Shown here: piece after piece, positions 13,016 to 18,238 of the stretch | Layout: each line of letters begins with the position of its first letter | Numbering within the stretch: the stretch's first letter is position 1 | Origin: Egerieenecus sp048201975 | Lineage (GTDB): Bacteria > Bacillota > Clostridia > Christensenellales > Aristaeellaceae | Length of the DNA: 18,238 bases | NCBI GenBank assembly: GCA_048201975.1 | Contig: DBFBGQ010000045.1 | Coordinates: 1-18,238, forward strand | Direction of reading: 5' to 3' | The notes under the pieces: generated by a model | Databases searched by the model: none | What the model was told of the DNA's origin: nothing | The model's input: the letters and a program-made list of their open reading frames with translations, nothing else | Program-made: the position numbers and the translations under genes

Positions 13016-13879
13016 TCAAAAAATGCTTTGGGCGTTCCTGGGCAGCTCCCGCACCTGCTCCAGAAAGCCGCGGCTTCGCGCCGCCTCTCCCCCGTCGTAG
13101 GGGTAGCCCAGGGCCGCGCTCACCGCCTGCGCTATCCGGTGGAACTGGCCGCACATGCGCAGCGTGGCCTGCCACAGGGCGCGCTCCTCCCCGGCAGCGT
13201 AGGTGGAGAGGAACAGCGCATATTCCTCCGGGGGCAATAGCCTGCCCAGATACTTCCCCGCCTTGCCCGCGCTGACCTTGAAATCATGGTCCAGCCCCGC
13301 CTGCCAGGTGAGCAGCTGCTTCAGCATGGGGCGCACGGTGAAGTCCAGCATATCCAGCGCGTAGGGCAATTCTCCCCGCCACAGGCCCTTGGCCACGTTG
13401 TTCAGGCACCACCAGAACTCGTTGCACACGCAGCGGAATTCCTCCGCGGTGGGCCTGGGGATCCAGTAGATTTCGTCGCTGCTCTCCGCCGCCCCCGGCA
13501 TCAGGCCGTCCTTGTCCAGCAGCGTCCGGTACAGCTCCAGGTTTTCCAGGGCGTAGGCCGGGGTGCACACGTGCAGGTCCAGCCGGTTGCCGTCGCGCAG
13601 CTGCATCAGCCAGCCGTAACAACGCTCCGGCTGGGCGGGGAAAAGGACGCTCTCCTCGGGGTACTGCATGTACAGCCGCTCCCCGAAGCGGTCAATCCAG
13701 CTTCGGTCCGCCCGGAAAGGAGCCGTGTCCTCCACCACGTACACCACATCGTAATCCTGAAAAATATCTTTCGGCGCCTTCGGGTTGGCTCGGGAACCCT
13801 CCAGATAGGCGGCGCGTATGCGGGGGTCCTCCTCCGCCACGGCCGTCAGCAGGGCCAGCATCGCTTGCTCGGTGCGCAT
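13016..13879 (-). CDS. ANT(6)-like aminoglycoside 6-adenylyltransferase family protein
   Basis: The 287-residue protein resembles streptomycin 6-adenylyltransferases (AadE/ANT(6)). It has the nucleotidyltransferase signature GSR at 28-30 (YLEGSRANPKAPKDIFQ), metal ligands D42 and D44 in QDYDVVYVV, and a third acidic residue D101 in NRLDLHV. The rest follows the family layout, including FWWCLNNVAKGLWRGELPYA. ANT(6)-Ia has about 300 residues, so this is near full length. Whether it confers streptomycin resistance is unknown; many chromosomal relatives are uncharacterised. AAAGGAGG (13892-13885) precedes the ATG. It starts 22 bases after the queA stop and is probably the last gene of the ruv-queA transcript, where tgt commonly stands. 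The deleted insertion sequence lies just beyond its stop. Confidence 0.85.
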   Translation of the reverse strand: MRTEQAMLALLTAVAEEDPRIRAAYLEGSRANPKAPKDIFQDYDVVYVVEDTAPFRADRSWIDRFGERLYMQYPEESVLFPAQPERCYGWLMQLRDGNRLDLHVCTPAYALENLELYRTLLDKDGLMPGAAESSDEIYWIPRPTAEEFRCVCNEFWWCLNNVAKGLWRGELPYALDMLDFTVRPMLKQLLTWQAGLDHDFKVSAGKAGKYLGRLLPPEEYALFLSTYAAGEERALWQATLRMCGQFHRIAQAVSAALGYPYDGGEAARSRGFLEQVRELPRNAQSIF

Positions 13880-13901
13880 GGCCGCCTCCTTTCCCGGTGA
13901 A

Positions 13902-14942
13902 TCAGTCGTTTACCCCGGTGATGAACATGGCGTCCCCAAAGCTGAAAAAGCGGTACTTCTCCTGTACTGCCAGGCGGTAGGCGTCCAGCGCCTTCTCCCG
14001 GCCCAGGAAGGTGCTCACCAGCATCAGCAGGGTGCTTTGCGGCAGGTGGAAATTGGTGATCAGCGCGTCCACCGCCTTGATTTTCACCCCGGGCTTGATG
14101 AAGATGGCGGTTTCCCCCGCTCCGGGATGGATGATTCCGCCGCTGTCCGCCACGGTTTCGATGGTGCGCACCGATGTGGTGCCCACGCAAATCAGCCTGC
14201 CGCCCGCTTGACGGATGCGGTTCAGGGTGTCCGCCGCCTCACGGGTCACCTGGTAGTATTCGGAGTGCATCACGTGCTTGTCCACGTCCTCTTCCTTCAC
14301 CGGGCGGAAGGTGCCCAGCCCCACGTGCAGCAGCACCGGCACCACGGTGACGCCCATGGCCCGGACCTGCTCCAGCAGTCCGGGGGTGAAGTGCAGCCCC
14401 GCGGTGGGCGCGGCGGCGGAGCCCTCCGCCTTGGCGTACACGGTTTGATACCGGCTCTGGTCCTGGAGCTTTTCATGGATGTAGGGGGGCAGGGGCATCT
14501 CCCCCAGGCGGTCCAGCAGCTCCTCAAACACGCCCTCATACTGGAAGCGCACCAGCCGCCCGCCGGTCTCCGCCACGTTTTCCAGCACGGTGCAGCGCAG
14601 CAGCCCATCCCCGAAGGAACACACCGCGCCCGGCTTCAGCCGGCGGCCTGGCCGCACCAGCGCCTCCCAGTCGGTGGCGTTTTCCCGGCGCAGCAGCAGC
14701 ACCTCCACCGGCACGCCGGTATCCTCCTTCACCCCCATGAGCCGGGCGGGGATCACCTTGGTCTCGTTGATGACCAGGGCATCCCCTGGGCGCAGATACT
14801 GGAGCAGATCAAAGAAATGCTTGTGCTCGATGGCGCCCGTGCCCCGGTGCACCACCATCAGGCGGCTGTGGTCCCTGGGCTCCATGGGCGTTTGGGCAAT
14901 CAGCTCCTCCGGGAGCTCGTAGTCAAAATCCGATGTTTTCAT
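13902..14942 (-). CDS. queA: S-adenosylmethionine:tRNA ribosyltransferase-isomerase QueA
   Basis: The 346-residue protein makes epoxyqueuosine in tRNA by moving the ribosyl part of S-adenosylmethionine onto preQ1 at position 34. Family landmarks are the N terminus MKTSDFDYELPEELIAQTP, RDHSRLMVV, GDALVINETKVIPARL, PTAGLHFTPGLLEQ, HVGLGTFRPV and HSEYYQV. The C-terminal end is FFSFGDAMFITGVND. The ATG at 14942 gives the conserved N terminus; the frame is open further upstream into the ruvB 3' end but has no family match there. It follows ruvB by 49 bases, the usual ruvCAB-queA order. The partner gene tgt, often next, is not present here, though it may be elsewhere in the genome. Confidence 0.97.
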   Translation of the reverse strand: MKTSDFDYELPEELIAQTPMEPRDHSRLMVVHRGTGAIEHKHFFDLLQYLRPGDALVINETKVIPARLMGVKEDTGVPVEVLLLRRENATDWEALVRPGRRLKPGAVCSFGDGLLRCTVLENVAETGGRLVRFQYEGVFEELLDRLGEMPLPPYIHEKLQDQSRYQTVYAKAEGSAAAPTAGLHFTPGLLEQVRAMGVTVVPVLLHVGLGTFRPVKEEDVDKHVMHSEYYQVTREAADTLNRIRQAGGRLICVGTTSVRTIETVADSGGIIHPGAGETAIFIKPGVKIKAVDALITNFHLPQSTLLMLVSTFLGREKALDAYRLAVQEKYRFFSFGDAMFITGVND

Positions 14943-14991
14943 AGGCGATGCCTCTTCTCCAATGCTTGCGGATACCCCGCCCCGTGGCGGG

Positions 14992-16041
14992 TCAGATGTC
15001 AAAGCGCAGCTGGTCGGGGCCTTCCTCCCCGGCGGAGGGGGCTGCCGGGGGCGTGCGACGCATATGCGCATAGGCGGCGGGGGTACACATCCGCCCCCTG
15101 GGTGTGCGCATAAGGAAGCCCAGCTGCATCAGGTAAGGCTCGTACACATCCTCGATGGTGACGGCGTCCTCGCCGGTGGTGGCCGCCAGGGTATCCAGCC
15201 CCACGGGGCCGCCGCCAAACTTGTCCATCATGGTGGCCAGCATGTTCCGGTCCACCCGGTCCAGCCCCAGCTCGTCCACGTCCAGCATGTTCAGCGCGTC
15301 GCGGGCCACCTGATAGGTGATGGTGCCCTCCGCCCGCACCTGGGCGTAATCCCGCACGCGCTTGAGCATACGGTTGGCGATGCGGGGGGTGCCCCGGCTG
15401 CGGCTGGCGATTTCCAGAATGCCGTCCCGCTCGGCGCTCACCCCCAGGATGCCCGCGCTCCGGCCCACGATTTGCGCCAGCTCCTCCGGGGTATACAGCT
15501 CCAGGCGGAAGAGCATGCCGAAGCGGTCCCTGAGGGGGGCGGAGAGCTGCCCCGCCCGGGTGGTGGCCCCCACCAGGGTGAAGTGGGGCAAATCCACCCG
15601 GATGGACCGGGCCGTGGGCCCCTTGCCGATCATGATATCGATGGCGAAATCCTCCATGGCGGGGTAGAGCACCTCCTCCACCTGCCGGGACAGACGATGG
15701 ATCTCGTCAATGAACAGCACGTCCCCCGCCGTCAGGTTGCTGAGGATGGAGGCCAGGTCTCCGGGCCGGTCGATGGCCGGGCCCGAGGTAATGCGGATGT
15801 TCTGCCCCATCTCCGCGGCCACGATGCAGGCCAGCGTGGTCTTGCCCAGCCCAGGGGGGCCATAGAGCAGCATATGGTCCAGGGCGTCGTGCCGGGTGAG
15901 CGCCGCCTGGATATAGATGCCCAGGCTGTCCTTGACGGCCTTTTGCCCCACATATTCCCGCAGGGTGTGGGGGCGCAGGCTCTGCTCCACGGCGCTGTCC
16001 TCCTCCCGGAAGCCGCCGGTCATCAAACGATCTTCTGCCAT
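14992..16041 (-). CDS. ruvB: Holliday junction branch migration ATPase RuvB
   Basis: The 349-residue AAA+ motor drives branch migration as hexameric rings with RuvA. It shows Walker A GPPGLGKTT with K67, Walker B LFIDE with D112 and E113, sensor region TLVGATTRAG, and the arginine finger at R171 in LRDRFG. A winged-helix DNA-binding domain follows (about 255-325; includes GGGPVGLDTLA and PYLMQLGFLMRTPRGR). A Pro-rich tail of about 25 residues comes after. The ATG at 16041 has GAGG in front of it and gives the standard MAEDRLMTGGFREED start. A GTG at 16053, overlapping the ruvA stop by four bases, is an alternative. Either way it is translationally close to ruvA. Confidence 0.98.
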   Translation of the reverse strand: MAEDRLMTGGFREEDSAVEQSLRPHTLREYVGQKAVKDSLGIYIQAALTRHDALDHMLLYGPPGLGKTTLACIVAAEMGQNIRITSGPAIDRPGDLASILSNLTAGDVLFIDEIHRLSRQVEEVLYPAMEDFAIDIMIGKGPTARSIRVDLPHFTLVGATTRAGQLSAPLRDRFGMLFRLELYTPEELAQIVGRSAGILGVSAERDGILEIASRSRGTPRIANRMLKRVRDYAQVRAEGTITYQVARDALNMLDVDELGLDRVDRNMLATMMDKFGGGPVGLDTLAATTGEDAVTIEDVYEPYLMQLGFLMRTPRGRMCTPAAYAHMRRTPPAAPSAGEEGPDQLRFDI

Positions 16042-16049
16042 GGGTCGCC

Positions 16050-16658
16050 TCACATTCCGGCCATGCTGCGCAGGGCCAGCTTAATCAGTTCATCGGTCTT
16101 GTCGCTCTGGTCCCGGACGCTCTGCACGGCGGCGCGGGCCTCCGCGGGGGTGTAGCCCAGGGCCTGCAAGGCCTCCAGCGCCTCGGTGACGCAGTCGGCG
16201 GCCATGGAGGCCACGGGAACCGCCGCGCCCCCGGGAGCCGCGGCGCTCACATCCTCCTGGCTCACCTTGTCCTTGAGCTCCAGGGCGATGCGTTGGGCGG
16301 TCTTCTTCCCCACCCCCGGCGCGCGGCTGAGGGCGGTGATGTCCCCCAGCAGGATGGCCAGGTTCAGCTCCTTGAGCGGCATGCAGCCCAGCAGGGCCAG
16401 GGCCATTTTGGGACCCACCCCGGAAACCCCCGTCAGGGACAGGAACATGCGCTTCTCCTCCCGGGAGGCGAAGCCGAACAGCTCCATGGCGTCCTCCCGC
16501 ACGGAGAGATAGGTATAGCAGCGCATGGTCTCCCCCAGCGCCGGGGCTGCGGCCAGGGTGTTCATGGAGCAGCTGAGCTGATACCCCACGCCCCCTGCCA
16601 GCAGCACCAGCTCCCCGGCGTTCTTTTCGCACACCTTGCCCTCGATAAAAGCGTACAT
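16050..16658 (-). CDS. ruvA: Holliday junction DNA helicase subunit RuvA
   Basis: The 202-residue protein is the tetrameric junction-binding subunit that loads RuvB. The N-terminal OB-fold domain spans about 1-62 (begins MYAFIEGKV). Two helix-hairpin-helix motifs follow: LTGVSGVGPKMALALL and LSRAPGVGKKTAQRIALELK. A flexible Ala/Gly linker leads to the C-terminal RuvB-binding domain (EALEALQALGYTPAEARAAV). AAAGGAG before the ATG at 16658 sets the start. The upstream extension of the frame is a tandem repeat, not protein. The stop overlaps a possible GTG start of ruvB. It follows ruvC at a distance of 102 bases. Confidence 0.97.
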   Translation of the reverse strand: MYAFIEGKVCEKNAGELVLLAGGVGYQLSCSMNTLAAAPALGETMRCYTYLSVREDAMELFGFASREEKRMFLSLTGVSGVGPKMALALLGCMPLKELNLAILLGDITALSRAPGVGKKTAQRIALELKDKVSQEDVSAAAPGGAAVPVASMAADCVTEALEALQALGYTPAEARAAVQSVRDQSDKTDELIKLALRSMAGM

Positions 16659-16692
16659 GCCCCTTCTCCTTTGTCCGCGTTCCTGGATTTCT

Positions 16693-16762
16693 ACCTGCGC
16701 TCGCCGGCATTCGCCTGCGCTCGCCGGCATTCACCTGCGCTCCGCCGGCATTCGCCTGCGCT
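16693..16762. repeat. 20-base tandem repeat between ruvC and ruvA
   Basis: The unit CCTGCGCTCGCCGGCATTC preceded by A or G occurs three times and once more in part (from 16693, 16713, 16733 and 16754). The third unit carries one extra C. Each unit contains the palindrome GCCGGC. The last partial unit reaches the ruvC stop codon, so the repeat may have grown from the 3' end of ruvC. It separates two genes of one operon. Confidence 0.85.
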
Positions 16763-17255
16763 ACTTCATTTTGAACTGGCTCTTGGCCGCGCCGGCCTGA
16801 ATATGGGTGATGGCGGCGGCGATGCCGTCGGCGGCGTCGTCCGGCCGGGGAATATCCTCCAGGTGCAGCAGAAACTTCACCATCTGCTGGATCTGCTTCT
16901 TGTCCGCCTTACCCCAGCCGGTGAGGGCCTGCTTGATCTGCATGGGGGTCGATTCATACAAATTTTCCGTATACTCCGCCGCGGCGATGATGGCCGCGCC
17001 CCGGGCCGCGCCCACGGTCAGCGCGGTGGTCACGTTCCGGGCGAAGAACAGCTCCTCAAAGGCCACGTCGTCCGGGTGGTATTGCTGCACCAGGCCGCGA
17101 ATCCCCTGCTGCAGGGCGCGCAGGCGGTCCTGCACGGGCGTGCCCGCCTTGGTCTCCACCACGCCGCAGCCCAATAGCCGCATGGCGCTTCCCTGGGAGG
17201 CCACCACCCCCCAGCCCATCAGCGCATACCCGGGGTCGATGCCCAGCACGATCAT
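16761..17255 (-). CDS. ruvC: Crossover junction endodeoxyribonuclease RuvC
   Basis: The 164-residue protein is the dimeric resolvase that cuts Holliday junctions. It has an RNase H-like fold. The four acidic catalytic residues are present: D7 (VLGIDPG), E67 (AFEELFF), D140 and D143 (PRPDDAADG). The MQIKQALTGWGKADKKQIQQ segment (105-124) is the usual junction-binding region. The length fits the family. The start at 17255 has GAGGTGA just upstream and gives the standard MIVLGIDPGY opening. It heads the minus-strand operon ruvC-ruvA-ruvB-queA-ANT(6)-like and has its own promoter at 17345-17317. Confidence 0.97.
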   Translation of the reverse strand: MIVLGIDPGYALMGWGVVASQGSAMRLLGCGVVETKAGTPVQDRLRALQQGIRGLVQQYHPDDVAFEELFFARNVTTALTVGAARGAAIIAAAEYTENLYESTPMQIKQALTGWGKADKKQIQQMVKFLLHLEDIPRPDDAADGIAAAITHIQAGAAKSQFKMK

Positions 17256-17316
17256 CGCCTTCACCTCGCTCCAGTCCGTTCCTCCCCCGCATGGGGGAAC
17301 AAACGCTCTTCCTGAT

Positions 17317-17345
17317 ATGATACCGGGTTCCCCGCCAAAAGTCAA
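17317..17345 (-). promoter_or_regulatory. Promoter of the ruv-queA operon
   Basis: On the minus strand TTGACT (17345-17340), a 17-base spacer and TATCAT (17322-17317) form a near-consensus sigma-A type promoter about 60 bases before ruvC. A short inverted repeat CCCCC-GCAT-GGGGG (17284-17297) lies in the leader. No LexA-type box of the Firmicutes form is evident in the 100 bases around it. Confidence 0.75.
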
Positions 17346-17384
17346 CGCCGGCCATGGGGGCTGGCTTTGGCGCGCGCGCTGTGG

Positions 17385-17390
17385 TATCAT
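17385..17390 (+). promoter_or_regulatory. Weak promoter candidate for the deaminase gene
   Basis: TATCAT (17385-17390) is a plausible -10 box about 65 bases before the gene, but the -35 position (17362-17367, TGGCTT) fits poorly. The gene may need an activator or have a promoter I do not recognise. Confidence 0.35.
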
Positions 17391-17454
17391 AGCGTTGGGA
17401 GCCATGTGCAAGGACGCGCGCCTCGCTCCCAGGCGCAGAAGGAGGAGACGCAGC

Positions 17455-18024
17455 ATGCGAATCATGCGCAAAGCGCTGGCCGCGCTGGTGCTGCTGGCCG
17501 TGGCGCTGGCAGGGTGCGGCCTGGCGGAGGATCAGGCGGCTGTTCCCGCGGCGAATTACGCAGCGGAGAACGCCTACATGCAGCTGGCCATCGACCAGGC
17601 GCGGGAGGGCATTTACCATCAGCACGGCGGGCCCTTCGGCAGCGTCATCGTCAAGGATGGGGAAGTGGTGGGTCAGGGGCACAACCGGGTGCTGGCCGAC
17701 AACGATTCCACCGCCCACGGGGAAATCTCCGCCATTCGGGACGCGGAACAGAACCTGGGCACCTATGATCTTACCGGCTGTGTGCTCTACACCACCGGCG
17801 AGCCCTGCCCCATGTGCCTGGCGGCCTGCATGTGGGCCAACATCGAAACGGTGTACTACGGCTGCACCATTGCGGACAACGCCCTCATCGGCTTCCGGGA
17901 CGAAGCCTTCGACCAGATGTTCGGCGGCCGGGAGGCCTTCGCGGATTACCTGGTGGAGATGGACCGGGACGCCTGCCTGGAGCTCTTTGCGGAATACAGC
18001 GCCCTGGACGCCACCATCTATTGA
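17455..18024 (+). CDS. Predicted lipoprotein with a guanine/cytosine deaminase-type domain
   Basis: The 189-residue protein begins with a lipoprotein signal: basic MRIMRK, a hydrophobic stretch 7-17 and a lipobox L18-A-G-C21. A CMP/dCMP-deaminase-fold domain follows (about 36-189). Zinc ligands and catalytic residues are H88 and E90 (TAHGEISAIR) and C118 and C121 (GEPCPMCLAAC). GGPFGSVIVKDGEVVGQG, the NDSTAH segment and the C-terminal tyrosine resemble B. subtilis guanine deaminase GuaD. Those enzymes normally work in the cytoplasm; a lipid-anchored, exported version is unusual. AAGGAGGAG (17439-17447) sets the ATG at 17455; an ATG at 17464 would leave a shorter signal. It is divergent from ruvC and stands alone. 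The substrate is unknown. Confidence 0.85.
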   Translation: MRIMRKALAALVLLAVALAGCGLAEDQAAVPAANYAAENAYMQLAIDQAREGIYHQHGGPFGSVIVKDGEVVGQGHNRVLADNDSTAHGEISAIRDAEQNLGTYDLTGCVLYTTGEPCPMCLAACMWANIETVYYGCTIADNALIGFRDEAFDQMFGGREAFADYLVEMDRDACLELFAEYSALDATIY

Positions 18025-18040
18025 AGCAGGGCGCCCCGAC

Positions 18041-18077
18041 AAAAAAGCATGCCGGAACGCCTGTGCGTCCGGCATGC
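18041..18077 (-). terminator. Minus-strand terminator beside the right repeat
   Basis: GCATGCCGGAACGC (18047-18060) pairs with GCGTCCGGCATGC (18065-18077) with one bulged base. On the minus strand the stem is followed directly by TTTTTT (18046-18041). It would stop transcripts entering from the right. On the plus strand it has no T-run, but the stem could still protect the 3' end of the deaminase mRNA. Confidence 0.75.
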
Positions 18078-18078
18078 G

Positions 18079-18238
18079 CAGGCTGTCAAAAAACTCCCCA
18101 GAGGCGTCGGAGGGGCCGCAGCCCCTTCGACTTTTATTCGTGTAAGCCGGCTCCGCCGGCTTCGCGGGTGATTGATTTTGCTTGCAAAATCAATTCCTTA
18201 CAACTTCGGACGACCTCTGGTTGGCCGAAGTTGCTTCC
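18079..18238 (-). repeat. Multi-hairpin dispersed repeat, right copy
   Basis: Read on the minus strand this repeats 2-161 with the same order of stems H1 to H4 and the same end GTTTTTTGACAG. H3 here is AAGCCGGC (18144-18151) with GCCGGCTT (18155-18162), where the left copy has CCGCCGGC with GCCGGCGG, so both outer pairs changed together. H4 on the plus strand (18108-18131) is followed by TTTTATT and could also act as a weak terminator for the deaminase gene. Confidence 0.9.

Noticed and set aside
16693..16762. CRISPR array
   Set aside because: Units are joined without unique spacers, the unit is only 20 bases long, and no cas genes are present.
1..18238. Whole window as one composite transposon bounded by terminal inverted repeats
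   Set aside because: The content is core housekeeping genes in ancestral order and no transposase is linked to the end repeats. A partial third copy lies inside. A contig ending at dispersed repeats is the simpler explanation.

Overview
The window looks like one chromosomal stretch from a GC-rich member of the Firmicutes, most likely class Clostridia. The evidence is the gene orders rpsO-pnp-M16 peptidase and ruvC-ruvA-ruvB-queA, the compact iscR-iscS-iscU trio, strong AGGAGG ribosome binding sites, and sigma-A type promoters with 17-base spacers. Genus or family cannot be fixed from the sequence alone. Nearly all genes are housekeeping genes; the unusual content lies in the gaps and in a few accessory genes.

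Layout. (1) 1-161 and 18079-18238 are two copies of one multi-hairpin repeat in opposite orientation, with their matching ends at the two window edges. This is what a contig broken at a dispersed repeat looks like. (2) 229-2450: an iron-sulfur cluster operon, iscR, iscS and iscU, with its own promoter, a leader palindrome and a terminator. (3) 2463-2931: a third, shortened copy of the end repeat, further hairpins, and the rpsO promoter and leader. (4) 2932-7323: rpsO, pnp and an M16 zinc peptidase of the YmxG/MlpA type. A 401-base palindromic repeat composite sits between pnp and the peptidase. (5) 7324-7797: a gene-free, hairpin-dense stretch. (6) 7798-8765: an SCP2-like protein and a P-loop kinase. 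(7) 8805-9680 (minus): a membrane-anchored metallophosphoesterase whose promoter overlaps that of the plus-strand operon 9796-12033 (flavin reductase-like protein, sugar isomerase-like TIM barrel, tRNA methyltransferase TrmO). (8) 12171-12984: an internally deleted insertion sequence, apparently IS1182 family. (9) 17345 down to 13016 (minus): the Holliday-junction operon ruvC-ruvA-ruvB followed by queA and an ANT(6)-like nucleotidyltransferase. (10) 17455-18024: a guanine/cytosine deaminase-fold protein with a lipoprotein signal.

How the genes work together. IscS supplies sulfur from cysteine, IscU is the scaffold, and IscR probably senses cluster supply and represses the operon. rpsO and pnp are the usual ribosome/RNA-decay neighbours. 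RuvABC process Holliday junctions; QueA (queuosine) and TrmO (N6-methylated t6A) modify tRNA. I recognise no defence, phage, CRISPR, secretion or biosynthetic cluster. The most unusual items are the structured repeats, two families of which carry compensatory base changes between copies, and the predicted lipoprotein deaminase.
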